Positions 14,271-25,990 of a DNA stretch of 64,000 nucleotides are shown here, piece by piece. The position numbers and the translations under genes were made by a program. Within the stretch, counting starts at the first letter, position 1. The number at the start of each line of letters is the position of its first letter. The notes below the pieces were generated by a model. It was not told the DNA's origin, made no database searches, and saw only the letters and a list, made by a program, of their open reading frames with translations. This stretch comes from Salticus scenicus (Eukaryota; Arthropoda; Arachnida; Araneae; Salticidae): assembly GCA_963930645.1 (NCBI GenBank), contig CAWVNO010000557.1, positions 1 to 64,000 of the forward strand. The letters are read 5' to 3'.

Positions 14271-17200
14271 GAAACTTTAGGCCCGGGGGGCGTTTTTACG
14301 CAGACTTTCGGCAGCCGTCCTACGCTCTCAAAATTTTTTTCGCAGTTTCACATGCCCATCTTCAAACGACGATTCCCAAGCAACTAAAAGAGTCTAACTA
14401 TCGCAATAACTTTCAGAATCTGCGGAATATATTCTAGTTTCATAATAACATCACCGGGAATTTTGCACGGTGAAACTTTAGGCCCGGGGGGCGTTTTTAC
14501 GCAGACTTTCGGCAGCCGTCCTACGCTCTCAAAATTTTTTTCGCAGTTTCACATGCCCATCTTCAAACGACGATTCCCAAGCAACTAAAAGAGTCTAACT
14601 ATCGCAATAACTTTCAGAATCTGCGGAATATATTCTAGTTTCATAATAACATCACCGGGAATTTTGCACGGTGAAACTTTAGGCCCGGGGGGCGTTTTTA
14701 CGCAGACTTTCGGCAGCCGTCCTACGCTCTCAAAATTTTTTTCGCAGTTTCACATGCCCATCTTCAAACGACGATTCCCAAGCAACTAAAAGAGTCTAAC
14801 TATCGCAATAACTTTCAGAATCTGCGGAATATATTCTAGTTTCATAATAACATCACCGGGAATTTTGCACGGTGAAACTTTAGGCCCGGGGGGCGTTTTT
14901 ACGCAGACTTTCGGCAGCCGTCCTACGCTCTCAAAATTTTTTTCGCAGTTTCACATGCCCATCTTCAAACGACGATTCCCAAGCAACTAAAAGAGTCTAA
15001 CTATCGCAATAACTTTCAGAATCTGCGGAATATATTCTAGTTTCATAATAACATCACCGGGAATTTTGCACGGTGAAACTTTAGGCCCGGGGGGCGTTTT
15101 TACGCAGGCTTTCGGCAGCCGTCCTACGCTCTCAAAATTTTTTTCGCAGTTTCACATGCCCATCTTCAAACGACGATTCCCAAGCAACTAAAAGAGTCTA
15201 ACTATCGCAATAACTTTCAGAATCTGCGGAATATATTCTAGTTTCATAATAACATCACCGGGAATTTTGCACGGTGAAACTTTAGGCCCGGGGGGCGTTT
15301 TTACGCAGACTTTCGGCAGCCGTCCTACGCTCTCAAAATTTTTTTCGCAGTTTCACATGCCCATCTTCAAACGACGATTCCCAAGCAAGTAAAAGAGTCT
15401 AACTATCGCAATAACTTTCAGAATCTGCGGAATATATTCTAGTTTCATAATAACATCACCGGGAATTTTGCACGGTGAAACTTTAGGCCCGGGGGGCGTT
15501 TTTACGCAGACTTTCGGCAGCCGTCCTACGCTCTCAAAATTTTTTTCGCAGTTTCACATGCCCATCTTCAAACGACGATTCCCAAGCAACTAAAAGAGTC
15601 TAACTATCGCAATAACTTTCAGAATCTGCGGAATATATTCTAGTTTCATAATAACATCACCGGGAATTTTGCACGGTGAAACTTTAGGCCCGGGGGGCGT
15701 TTTTACGCAGACTTTCGGCAGCCGTCCTACGCTCTCAAAATTTTTTTCGCAGTTTCACATGCCCATCTTCAAACGACGATTCCCAAGCAACTAAAAGAGT
15801 CTAACTATCGCAATAACTTTCAGAATCTGCGGAATATATTCTAGTTTCATAATAACATCACCGGGAATTTTGCACGGTGAAACTTTAGGCCCGGGGGGCG
15901 TTTTTACGCAGACTTTCGGCAGCCGTCCTACGCTCTCAAAATTTTTTTCGCAGTTTCACATGCCCATCTTCAAACGACGATTCCCAAGCAACTAAAAGAG
16001 TCTAACTATCGCAATAACTTTCAGAATCTGCGGAATATATTCTAGTTTCATAATAACATCACCGGGAATTTTGCACGGTGAAACTTTAGGCCCGGGGGGC
16101 GTTTTTACGCAGACTTTCGGCAGCCGTCCTACGCTCTCAAAATTTTTTTCGCAGTTTCACATGCCCATCTTCAAACGACGATTCCCAAGCAACTAAAAGA
16201 GTCTAACTATCGCAATAACTTTCAGAATCTGCGGAATATATTCTAGTTTCATAATAACATCACCGGGAATTTTGCACGGTGAAACTTTAGGCCCGGGGGG
16301 CGTTTTTACGCAGACTTTCGGCAGCCGTCCTACGCTCTCAAAATTTTTTTCGCAGTTTCACATGCCCATCTTCAAACGACGATTCCCAAGCAACTAAAAG
16401 AGTCTAACTATCGCAATAACTTTCAGAATCTGCGGAATATATTCTAGTTTCATAATAACATCACCGGGAATTTTGCACGGTGAAACTTTAGGCCCGGGGG
16501 GCGTTTTTACGCAGACTTTCGGCAGCCGTCCTACGCTCTCAAAATTTTTTTCGCAGTTTCACATGCCCATCTTCAAACGACGATTCCCAAGCAACTAAAA
16601 GAGTCTAACTATCGCAATAACTTTCAGAATCTGCGGAATATATTCTAGTTTCATAATAACATCACCGGGAATTTTGCACGGTGAAACTTTAGGCCCGGGG
16701 GGCGTTTTTACGCAGACTTTCGGCAGCCGTCCTACGCTCTCAAAATTTTTTTCGCAGTTTCACATGCCCATCTTCAAACGACGATTCCCAAGCAACTAAA
16801 AGAGTCTAACTATCGCAATAACTTTCAGAATCTGCGGAATATATTCTAGTTTCATAATAACATCACCGGGAATTTTGCACGGTGAAACTTTAGGCCCGGG
16901 GGGCGTTTTTACGCAGACTTTCGGCAGCCGTCCTACGCTCTCAAAATTTTTTTCGCAGTTTCACATGCCCATCTTCAAACGACGATTCCCAAGCAACTAA
17001 AAGAGTCTAACTATCGCAATAACTTTCAGAATCTGCGGAATATATTCTAGTTTCATAATAACATCACCGGGAATTTTGCACGGTGAAACTTTAGGCCCGG
17101 GGGGCGTTTTTACGCAGACTTTCGGCAGCCGTCCTACGCTCTCAAAATTTTTTTCGCAGTTTCACATGCCCATCTTCAAACGACGATTCCCAAGCAACTA

Positions 17201-18516
17201 AAAGAGTCTAACTATCGCAATAACTTTCAGAATCTGCGGAATATATTCTAGTTTCATAATAACATCACCGGGAATTTTGCACGGAGAAACTTTAGGCCCG
17301 GGGGGCGTTTTTACGCAGACTTTCGGCAGCCGTCCTACGCTCTCAAAATTTTTTTCGCAGTTTCACATGCCCATCTTCAAACGACGATTCCCAAGCAACT
17401 AAAAGAGTCTAACTATCGCAATAACTTTCAGAATCTGCGGAATATATTCTAGTTTCATAATAACATCACCGGGAATTTTGCACGGTGAAACTTTAGGCCC
17501 GGGGGGCGTTTTTACGCAGACTTTCGGCAGCCGTCCTACGCTCTCAAAATTTTTTTCGCAGTTTCACATGCCCATCTTCAAACGACGATTCCCAAGCAAC
17601 TAAAAGAGTCTAACTATCGCAATAACTTTCAGAATCTGCGGAATATATTCTAGTTTCATAATAACATCACCGGGAATTTTGCACGGTGAAACTTTAGGCC
17701 CGGGGGGCGTTTTTACGCAGACTTTCGGCAGCCGTCCTACGCTCTCAAAATTTTTTTCGCAGTTTCACATGCCCATCTTCAAACGACGATTCCCAAGCAA
17801 CTAAAAGAGTCTAACTATCGCAATAACTTTCAGAATCTGCGGAATATATTCTAGTTTCATAATAACATCACCGGGAATTTTGCACGGTGAAACTTTAGGC
17901 CCGGGGGGCGTTTTTACGCAGACTTTCGGCAGCCGTCCTACGCTCTTAAAAATTTTTTTCGCAGTTTCACATGCCCATCTTCAAACGACGATTCCCAAGC
18001 AACTAAAAGAGTCTAACTATCGCAATAACTTTCAGAATCTGCGGAATATATTCTAGTTTCATAATAACATCACCGGGAATTTTGCACGGTGAAACTTTAG
18101 GCCCGGGGGGCGTTTTTACGCAGACTTTCGGCAGCCGTCCTACGCTCTCAAAATTTTTTTCGCAGTTTCACATGCCCATCTTCAAACGACGATTCCCAAG
18201 CAACTAAAAGAGTCTAACTATCGCAATAACTTTCAGAATCTGCGGAATATATTCTAGTTTCATAATAACATCACCGGGAATTTTGCACGGTGAAACTTTA
18301 GGCCCGGGGGGCGTTTTTACGCAGACTTTCGGCAGCCGTCCTACGCTCTCAAAATTTTTTTCGCAGTTTCACATGCCCATCTTCAAACGACGATTCCCAA
18401 GCAACTAAAAGAGTCTAACTATCGCAATAACTTTCAGAATCTGCGGAATATATTCTAGTTTCATAATAACATCACCGGGAATTTTGCACGGTGAAACTTG
18501 AAGATTTATATATCCT

Positions 18517-18820
18517 GCCGGGAACGGTGGCGTGTTCCTGTAATCCAGCGACTCGGAGGCTTGAGCTGGTGGACGACGTGAGGTTGGGGGTTCTGTCCTC
18601 GGTGGCCCCATGTTGATCGGGTGTCCGTACTGAATGTGATGTCGATATGGTGGGATCGGGGGAGCTCGAGACCACCAGGTCGTCTAAGGAAGAGTGAACC
18701 GGCCCAGGGCGGAAACGTAGCAGGCAAAAACTCTCACATCATGTAGCAGTGGGTTAGCACTAGAGAATGGGAAACAGTGGACATCCCAACCAACACAGTC
18801 GGACGCAGTTCTCACTTTTT
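18517..18820 (+). ncRNA. 7SL: SRP RNA (7SL), copy 1, consensus sequence
   Basis: This is the RNA scaffold of the cytosolic signal recognition particle, which pauses translation of secretory proteins and docks ribosomes at the ER. The RNA is 299 nt plus TTTTT at 18816-18820, matching the roughly 300 nt of animal 7SL. The Alu domain (nt 1-50) has the UGUAAU turn at nt 23-28, expected to bind SRP9/14. Helix 6 folds as GGUGG (nt 133-137) with CCACC (156-160), a GA/GA internal loop, UCGGG (140-144) with CUCGA (149-153), and a GGAG tetraloop (145-148, genomic 18661-18664), the SRP19 contact. Helix 8 (about nt 185-210) has the GGAAAC loop and AGCAGG strand bound by SRP54. GGTTGGG near nt 66-72 can pair with CCCAACC near nt 269-275 as part of helix 5. 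The RNA body equals the array consensus. The satellite joins only 17 bp upstream, so the normal -75 to -18 promoter block is missing; transcription is therefore uncertain. Confidence 0.95.
18816..18820 (+). terminator. Pol III terminator T5 of 7SL copy 1 (model for the array)
   Basis: Five T at the exact 3' end expected for 7SL RNA, after CTCAC. Most copies have the same run. Further T-runs (TTTTT and TTTTTT) follow about 15-30 bp downstream in the spacer and could act as backups. The role is inferred from known Pol III termination at T-runs. Confidence 0.8.
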
Positions 18821-19411
18821 AAAGTCAATACCTTTTTAATTTTTTAAAGTAAGACAAGAATTAAAAAATTCATAAATTATAAAATACTAAAAATTTATGT
18901 TTACAAATTATTTTATGCCTAAGATGCATACTAGTTGTTACAATAGCAAGAAAAAATTTTAGAAAATAAAAATGTATCTTTTTTAGTCATATTTTAAAAT
19001 TCTAACAAAATCAGCAGTAATGAAAAAAAATTGCAGTTGTTTTAATCACATAAAAATATATATATATATTTTTTTTAATTTAAAAATTATGCATTTCACA
19101 ATAATGAAAAACTACGTCAAAAATATTTTTAGCAGTTGCCTATAAGCTCTCTAGAATTAAAAAATAAATAATTTAAAATTAAAATATCTAAAAATTGATA
19201 GACGAAAATGAGAAAAAACCACAATGTAATTCCGAGTACTAAAATAAAATAAAAAAATATTTTTGATAAGTCGGAAAAGGAAAATGATTAAAATGTACGA
19301 TATACAGATTAAAGTAATGAAAATCCTATGATTTAAGTCGAATTGAAGAACATTTTAAGCTCTGTGAAAGAAAGGGAAATGCTTATAAGGAAATGAAGAT
19401 TTATACATCCT
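18821..19411. repeat. AT-rich intergenic spacer (model for all spacers)
   Basis: About 590 bp of very AT-rich DNA between copies 1 and 2, with no gene that I can see. In order it holds backup T-runs, a conserved AT-rich stretch, a hypervariable A/T tract near 19050-19080 (here an AT dinucleotide run plus a T-run), another conserved AT-rich stretch, and the last ~75 bp which form the putative promoter of the next gene. All other spacers up to 63953 are versions of this one, usually more than 90 percent alike by eye; those with insertions are listed separately. Confidence 0.9.
19337..19411 (+). promoter_or_regulatory. Putative 7SL upstream promoter block (model)
   Basis: The 75 bp before copy 2 are kept in nearly every unit. 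TTATAA at 19383-19388 lies at -29 to -24 from the RNA start, the place of a TATA-like box in many Pol III genes with external promoters. Farther up, around -58 to -39, the stretch TTTAAGCTCTGTGAAAGAA sits where a proximal element would be expected; this is only positional reasoning. A 7SL A-box-like segment lies inside the RNA (nt 12-30), and CTCGAGACC at nt 149-157 resembles a B box. Confidence 0.5.
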
Positions 19412-19715
19412 GCCGGGAACGGTGGCGTGTTCCTGTAATCCAGCGACTCGGAGGCTTGAGCTGGTGGACGACGTGAGGTTGGGGGTTCTGTCCTCGGTGG
19501 CCCCATGTTGATCGGGTGTCCGTACTGAATGTGATGTCGATATGGTGGGATCGGGGGAGCTCGAGTCCACCAGGTCGTCTAAGGAAGAGTGAACCGGCCC
19601 AGGGCGAAAACGTAGCAGGCAAAAACTCTCACATCATGTAGCACTGGGTTAGCACTAGAGAATGGGAAACAGTGGACATCCCAACCAACACAGTCGGACG
19701 CAGTTCTCACTTTTT
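19412..19715 (+). ncRNA. 7SL: SRP RNA (7SL), copy 2
   Basis: Full-length, 304 bp with the T-run. Three changes from consensus: A155T in the GA/GA loop of helix 6, G196A in the helix 8 apical loop, and G233C. The helix 8 change touches the SRP54-binding hairpin, so function may be reduced. The upstream block is complete. Confidence 0.93.
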
Positions 19716-20301
19716 AAAGTCAATACCTTTTTAATTTTTTAAAGTAAGACAAGAATTAAAAAATTCATAAATTATAAAATACTAAAAATTTATGTTTACA
19801 AATTATTTTATGCCTAAGATGCATACTAGTTGTTACAATAGCAAGAAAAAATTTTAGAAAATAAAAATGTATCTTTTTTAGTCATATTTTAAAATTCTAA
19901 CAAAATCAGCAGTAATAAAAATTGCAGTTGTTTTAATCACATAAAAAAAATATATTTTTTTTTTTAATTTAAAAATTATGCATTTCACAATAATGAAAAA
20001 CTACGTCAAAAATATTTTTAGCAGTTGCCTATTAGCTCTCTAGAATTAAAAAATAAATAATTTAAAATTAAAATATCTAAAAATTGATAGACGAAAATGA
20101 GAAAAAACCACAATGTAATTCCGAGTACTAAAATAAAATAAAAAAAATATTTTTAATAAGTCGGAAAAGGAAAATGATTAAAATTTACGATATACAGATT
20201 AAAGTAATGAAAATCCTATGATTTAAGTCGAATTGAAGAACATTTTAAGCTCTGTGAAAGAAAGGGAAATGCTTATAAGGAAATGAAGATTTATACATCC
20301 T

Positions 20302-20605
20302 GCCGGGAACGGTGGCGTGTTCCTGTAATCCAGCGACTCGGAGGCTTGAGCTGGTGGACGACGTGAGGTTGTGGGTTCTGTTCTCGGTGGCCCCATGTTG
20401 ATCGGGTGTCCGTACTGAATGTGATGTCGATATAGTGGGATCGGGGGAGCTCGAGACCACCAGGTCGTCTAAGGAAGAGTGAACCGGCCCAGGGCGGAAA
20501 CGTAGCAGGCAAAAACTCTCACATCATGTAGCAGTGGGTTAGCACTAGAGAATGGGAAACAGTGGACATCCCAACCAACACAGTCGGACGCAGTTCTCAC
20601 TTTTT
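20302..20605 (+). ncRNA. 7SL: SRP RNA (7SL), copy 3
   Basis: Full-length, 304 bp. Changes G71T, C81T and G133A; the last removes the outermost G-C pair of helix 6. The same trio occurs in copy 6, which marks a shared ancestor unit. Confidence 0.93.
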
Positions 20606-21192
20606 AAAGTCAATACCTTTTTAATTTTTTAAAGTAAGACAAGAATTAAAATATTCATAAATTATAAAATACTAAAAATTTATGTTTACAAATTATTTTA
20701 TGCCTAAGATGCATACTAGTTGTTACAATAGCAAGAAAAAATTTTAGAAAATAAAAATGTATCTTTTTTAGTCATATTTTAAAATTCTAACAAAATCAGC
20801 AGTAATAAAAATTGCAGTTGTTTTAATCACATAAAAAAATATTTTTTTTTTTTTTTAATTTAAAAATTATGCATTTCACAATAATGAAAAACTACGTCAA
20901 AAATATTTTTAGCAGTTGCCTATTAGCTCTCTAGAATTAAAAAATAAATAATTTAAAATTAAAATATCTAAAAATTGATAGACGAAAATGAGAAAAAAAC
21001 ACAATGTAATTCCGAGTACTAAAATAAAATAAAAAAAAATATTTTTAATAAGTCGGAAAAGTAAAATGATTAAAATTTACGATATACGGATTAAAGTAAT
21101 GAAAATCGTATGATTTAAGTCGAATTGAAGAACATTTTAAGCTCTGTGAAGAAAGGGAAATGCTTATAAGGAAATGAAGATTTATACATCCT

Positions 21193-21486
21193 GCCGGGAA
21201 CGGTGGCGTGTTCCTGTAATCCAGCGACTCGGAGGCTTGAGCTGGTGGACGACGTGAGGTTGGGGGTTCTGTCCTCGGTGGCCCCATGTTGATCGGGTGT
21301 CCGTACTGAATGTGATGTCGATATGGTGGGATCGGGGGAGCTCGAGACCACCAGGTCGTCTAAGGAAGAGTGAACCGGCCCAGGGCGGAAACGTAGCAGG
21401 CAAAAACTCTCACATCATGTAGCAGTGGGTTAGCACTAGAGAATGGGAAACAGTGGACATCCCAACCGACGCACTTCTCACTTTTT
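21193..21486 (+). ncRNA. 7SL: SRP RNA (7SL), copy 4, short class
   Basis: 294 bp: lacks 10 nt (consensus AACACAGTCG, nt 275-284) in the 3' strand of helix 5, and has a G to C near the 3' end (GCACTT). All of helix 6 and helix 8 is consensus. The upstream block has one base less in the AAAGAAAGGG tract, as in copies 7, 20 and 23. Confidence 0.92.
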
Positions 21487-22020
21487 AAAGTCAATACCTT
21501 TTTAATTTTTTAAAGTAAGACAAGAATTAAAAAAATTCATAAATTATAAAATACTAAAAATTTATGTTTACAAATTATTTTATGCCTAAGATGCATACTA
21601 GTTGTTACAATAGCAAGAAAAAATTTTAGAAAATAAAAATGTATCTTTTTTAGTCATATTTTAAAATTCTAACAAAATCGGCAGTAATAAAAATTACAAT
21701 TGTTTTAATCACATAAAAAAATATTTTTTTTTTTTTTTTAATTTAAAAATTATGCATTTCACATTAATGAAAAACTACGTCAAAAATATTTTTAGCAGTT
21801 GCCTATTAGCTCTCTAGAATTAAAAAATAAATAATTTAAAATTAAAATATCTAAAAATTGATAGACGAAAATGAGAAAAAACCACAATGTAATTCCGAGT
21901 ACTAAAATAAAATAAAAAAAATATTTTTAATAAGTCGGAAAAGAAAAATGATTAAAATTTACGATATACAGATTAAAGTAATGAAAATCCTATGATTTAA
22001 GTCGAATTGAAGAACATTTT

Positions 22021-22059
22021 AAGCTCTGTGATATAAGGAAATGAAGATTTATACATCCT
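22021..22059 (+). promoter_or_regulatory. 7SL upstream block with 16-bp deletion
   Basis: Before copy 5 the sequence runs directly from CTCTGTGA into TATAAGG; 16 bp (AAGAAAGGGAAATGCT) present in most units are missing. The TATA-like box keeps its distance to the gene, but everything farther up moves 16 bp closer. The same deletion precedes copies 10, 12, 17, 18, 24 and 25. Confidence 0.75.
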
Positions 22060-22363
22060 GCCGGGAACGGTGGCGTGTTCCTGTAATCCAGCGACTCGGA
22101 GGCTTGAGCTGGTGGACGACGTGAGGTTGTGGGTTCTGTCGTCGGTGGCCCCATGTTGATCGGGTGTCCGTACTGAATGTGATGTCGATATAGTGGGATC
22201 GGGGGAGCTCGAGACCACCAGGTCGTCTAAGGAAGAGTGAACCGGCCCAGGGCGGAAACGTAGCAGGCAAAAACTCTCACATCATGTAGCAGTGGGTTAG
22301 CACTAGAAAATGGGAAACAGTGGACATCCCAACCAACACAGTCGGACGCAGTTCTCACTTTTT
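22060..22363 (+). ncRNA. 7SL: SRP RNA (7SL), copy 5
   Basis: Full-length, 304 bp. Changes G71T, C82G, G133A (helix 6 outer pair) and G249A. Its promoter block has the 16-bp deletion. The following spacer carries a truncated SINE. Confidence 0.92.
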
Positions 22364-22874
22364 AAAGTCAATACCTTTTTAATTTTTTAAAGTAAGACAA
22401 GAATTAAAAAATTCATAAATTATAAAATACTAAAAATTTATGTTTACAAATTATTTTATGCCTAAGATGCATACTAGTTGTTACAATAGCAAGAAAAAAT
22501 TTTAGAAAATAAAAATGTATCTTTTTTAGTCATATTTTAAAATTCTAACAAAATCAGCAGTAATAAAAATTGCAGTTGTTTTAATCACATAAAAAAATAT
22601 TTTTTTTTTTTTAATTTAAAAATTATGCATTTCACAATAATGAAAAACTACGTCAAAAATATTTTTAGCAGTTGCCTATTACCGCTCTAGAATTAAAAAA
22701 TAATTAATTTAAAATTAAAATATCTAAAAATTGATAGACGAAAATGAGAAAAAACCACAATGTAATTCCGAGTACTAAAATAAAATAAAAAAAATATTTT
22801 TAATAAGTCGGAAAAGGAAAATGATTAAAATTTACGATATACAGATTAGAGTAATGAAAATCCTATGATTTAAG

Positions 22875-23055
22875 GGGTTCGTTCCCAGGTCGCGCTCATC
22901 GACCTAGCCGTTCGGAGTTTTCCGTGGTTTCCTCCGAAACTTGCGTATATACGGGCTAGGACCCCTTAGAAAGACCCCCACCGAGGGCATTCCCCCTCTA
23001 GGCCTAGGACACATCAGGAGTCAATCGGCCTTAAATCCTACAACCAACCAACCAA
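22875..23055 (+). mobile_element. tRNA-derived SINE, 5'-truncated
   Basis: About 181 bp matching the 3' part of the full SINE at 25757, starting inside the B-box region (GGGTTCGTTCCC) and ending in a CAAC-rich tail. It is flanked by a 13-bp direct repeat CCTATGATTTAAG (22862-22874 and 23056-23068), the mark of target-primed reverse transcription. It sits just upstream of the copy 6 promoter block. The same target site was used by the SINE at 25757. The 88-codon ORF across it (22941-23207) is a chance frame. Confidence 0.88.
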
Positions 23056-23142
23056 CCTATGATTTAAGTCGCATTGAAGAACATTTTAAGCTCTGTGAAA
23101 GAAAGGGAAATGCTTATAAGGAACTGAAGATTTATACATCCT

Positions 23143-23446
23143 GCCGGGAACGGTGGCGTGTTCCTGTAATCCAGCGACTCGGAGGCTTGAGCTGGTGGAC
23201 GACGTGAGGTTGTGGGTTCTGTTCTCGGTGGCCCCATGTTGATCGGGTGTCCGTACTGAATGTGATGTCGATATAGTGGGATCGGGGGAGCTCGAGACCA
23301 CCAGGTCGTCTAAGGAAGAGTGAACCGGCCCAGGGCGGAAACGTAGCAGGCAAAAACTCTCACATCATGTAGCAGTGGGTTAGCACTAGAGAATGGGAAA
23401 CAGTGGACATCCCAACCAACACAGTCGGACGCAGTTCTCACTTTTT
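23143..23446 (+). ncRNA. 7SL: SRP RNA (7SL), copy 6
   Basis: Full-length, 304 bp, with the same G71T, C81T and G133A as copy 3. The spacer ahead has the truncated SINE ending about 87 bp before the gene, and the upstream block has single changes (GTCGCATTG, GGAACTGAAG). Confidence 0.93.
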
Positions 23447-24037
23447 AAAGTCAATACCTTTTTAATTTTTTAAAGTAAGACAAGAATTAAAAAATTCATA
23501 AATTATAACATACTAAAAATTTATGTTTACAAATTATTTTATGCCTAAGATGCATACTAGTTGTTACAATAGCAAGAAAAAATTTTAGAAAATAAAAATG
23601 TATCTTTTTTAGTCATATTTTAAAATTCTAACAAAATCAGCAGTAATAAAAATTGCAGTTGTTTTAATCACATAAAAAAATATTTTTTTTTTTTTTTTTT
23701 TAATTTAAAAATTATGCATTTCACAATAATGAAAAACTACGTCAAAAATATTTTTAGCAGTTGCCTATTAGCTCTCTAGAATTAAAAAATAAATAATTTA
23801 AAATTAAAATATCTAAAAATTGATAGACGAAAATGAGAAAAAAACACAATGTAATTCCGAGTACTAAAATAAAATAAAAAAAAATATTTTTAATAAGTCG
23901 GAAAAGTAAAATGATTAAAATTTACGATATACGGATTAAAGTAATGAAAATCGTATGATTTAAGTCGAATTGAAGAACATTTTAAGCTCTGTGAAGAAAG
24001 GGAAATGCTTATAAGGAAATGAAGATTTATACATCCT

Positions 24038-24341
24038 GCCGGGAACGGTGGCGTGTTCCTGTAATCCAGCGACTCGGAGGCTTGAGCTGGTGGACGACGT
24101 GAGGTTGGGGGTTCTGTCCTCGGTGGCCCCATGTTGATCGGGTGTCCGTACTGAATGTGATGTCGATATGGTGGGATCGGGGGAGCTCGAGACCACCAGG
24201 TCGTCTAAGGAAGAGTGAACCGGCCCAGGGCGGAAACGTAGCAGGCAAAAACTCTCACATCATGTAGCAGTGGGTTAGCACTAGAGAATGGGAAACAGTG
24301 GACATCCCAACCAACACAGTCGGACGCAGTTCTCAGTTTTT
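24038..24341 (+). ncRNA. 7SL: SRP RNA (7SL), copy 7
   Basis: Full-length, 304 bp; the only change I see is C299G just before the T-run. The upstream region is the same type as copy 4. The next spacer has one of the longest T-runs. Confidence 0.94.
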
Positions 24342-24577
24342 AAAGTCAATACCTTTTTAATTTTTTAAAGTAAGACAAGAATTAAAAAATTCATAAATTA
24401 TAAAATACTAAAAATTTATGTTTACAAATTATTTTATGCCTAAGATGCATACTAGTTGTTACAATAGCAAGAAAAAATTTTAGAAAATAAAAATGTATCT
24501 TTTTTAGTCATATTTTAAAATTCTAACAAAATCAGCAGTAATAAAAATTGCAGTTGTTTTAATCACATAAAAAAATA

Positions 24578-24608
<31 letters not shown>

Positions 24609-24939
24609 AAAATTATGCATTTCACAATAATGAAAAACTACGTCAAAAATATTTTTAGCAGTTGCCTATTAGCTCTCTAGAATTAAAAAATAAATAATTT
24701 AAAATTAAAATATCTAAAAATTGATAGACGAAAATGAGAAAAAAACACAATGTAATTCCGAGTACTAAAATAAAATAAAAAAAAATATTTTTAATAAGTC
24801 GGAAAAGTAAAATGATTAAAATTTACGATATACAGATTAAAGTAATGAAAATCCTATGATTTAAGTCGAATTGAAGAACATTTTAAGCTCTGTGAAAGAA
24901 AGGGAAATGCTTATAAGGAAATGAAGATTTATACATCCT

Positions 24940-25243
24940 GCCGGGAACGGTGGCGTGTTCCTGTAATCCAGCGACTCGGAGGCTTGAGCTGGTGGACGAC
25001 GTGAGGTTGGGGGTTCTGTCCTCGGTGGCCCCATGTTGATCGGGTGTCCGTACTGAATGTGATGTCGATATGGTGGGATCTGGGGAGCTCGAGACCACCA
25101 GGTCGTCTAAGGAAGAGTGAACCGGCTCAGGGCGGAAACGTAGCAGGCAAAAACTCTCACATCATGTAGCAGTGGGTTAGCACTAGAGAATGGGAAACAG
25201 TGGACATCCCAACCAACACAGTCGGACGCAGTTCTCAGTTTTT
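24940..25243 (+). ncRNA. 7SL: SRP RNA (7SL), copy 8
   Basis: Full-length, 304 bp. G142T puts a U opposite C151 in the upper stem of helix 6; C188T lies at the base of helix 8; C299G precedes the T-run. This set defines a subfamily with copies 9 and 22. Confidence 0.92.
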
Positions 25244-25756
25244 AAAGTCAATACCTTTTTAATTTTTTAAAGTAAGACAAGAATTAAAAAATTCATAAAT
25301 TATAAAATACTAAAAATTTATGTTTACAAATTATTTTATGCCTAAGATGCATACTAGTTGTTACAATAGCAAGAAAAAATTTTAGAAAATAAAAATGTAT
25401 CTTTTTTAGTCATATTTTAAAATTCTAACAAAATCAGCAGTAATAAAAATTGCAGTTGTTTTAATCACATAAAAAAATATTTTTTTTTTTTAAATTTAAA
25501 AATTATGCATTTCACAAAAATCTAAAACTACGTCAAAAATATTTTTAGCAGTTGCCTATTAGCTCTCTAGAATTAAAAAATAAATAATTTAAAATTAATA
25601 TATCTAAAAATTGATAGACGAAAATGAGAAAAAACCACAATGTAATTCCGAGTACTAAAATAAAATAAAAAAAAAACATTTTTAATAAGTCGGAAAAGGA
25701 AAATGATTAAAGTTTACGATATACAGATTAAAGTAATGAAAATCCTATGATTTAAG

Positions 25757-25990
25757 GGCCCACCAGCGGCCGAGCGGTTCTGCGCTCAAAGCTGGTAGAT
25801 GGGAGGTGCCGGGTTCGATCCCAGGTCGCGCTCATCGACCTAGCCGTTCGGAGTTTTCCGTGGTTTCCTCCGAAACTTGCGTAAATATGGGCTAGGACCC
25901 CTTAGAAAGACCCCCACGGAGGGCATTCCCCCTCTAGGCCTAGGACACATCAGGAGTCAATCGGCCTTAAATCCAACAACCAACAACCAA
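25757..25990 (+). mobile_element. tRNA-derived SINE, full length
   Basis: A 234-bp element. The tRNA-like head has an A-box-like GCGGCCGAGCGGTT near 25767 and a B box GGTTCGATCCC at 25812-25822, resembling a tRNA of the Leu or Ser type. A tRNA-unrelated body and a CAAC-rich tail follow. It is flanked by the 13-bp direct repeat CCTATGATTTAAG (25744-25756 and 25991-26003). It is non-coding and would depend on a LINE partner for movement (family knowledge). It inserted into the spacer about 75 bp upstream of copy 9, just beyond the putative promoter block. Confidence 0.93.

Larger units (their letters stand above)
1..18499. repeat. 201-bp satellite array, 92 monomers
   Basis: A head-to-tail array with period exactly 201 bp (monomer starts at 1, 202, 403 and so on; 4021 is monomer 21). 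I count 92 full monomers plus 7 bp of another before the 7SL array begins. Most monomers are identical; changes are limited to single substitutions (9167, 9260, 9305, 11372, 15108, 15389, 17285, about 17946) and a few indels listed separately. Each monomer has a GC-rich part with a run of G and a short hairpin GCGT-TTTT-ACGC, a T-run, then an AT-rich part. I see no open frame longer than about 70 codons, no tRNA, rRNA or snRNA signature, and no CENP-B box. The array is cut by the window start, so its full size is unknown. Uniformity points to recent amplification or strong homogenisation. A centromeric or heterochromatic role is possible but not shown. Confidence 0.97.

Noticed and set aside
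14060..14272. 70-codon ORF in the satellite
   Set aside because: Exists only in one monomer with three indels; closed by stops in all other monomers.
1..18499. CRISPR-like array
   Set aside because: There are no variable spacers; the whole 201 bp repeats, so it is a plain satellite.
1..18499. CENP-B box or known RNA gene (5S, snRNA) in the satellite
   Set aside because: No match to the CENP-B box pattern on either strand by eye, and no 5S or snRNA motif.
25757..25830. Functional tRNA gene
   Set aside because: The A- and B-box-like segments are there, but a body and CAAC tail follow and target duplications flank the whole, so it is a SINE head.
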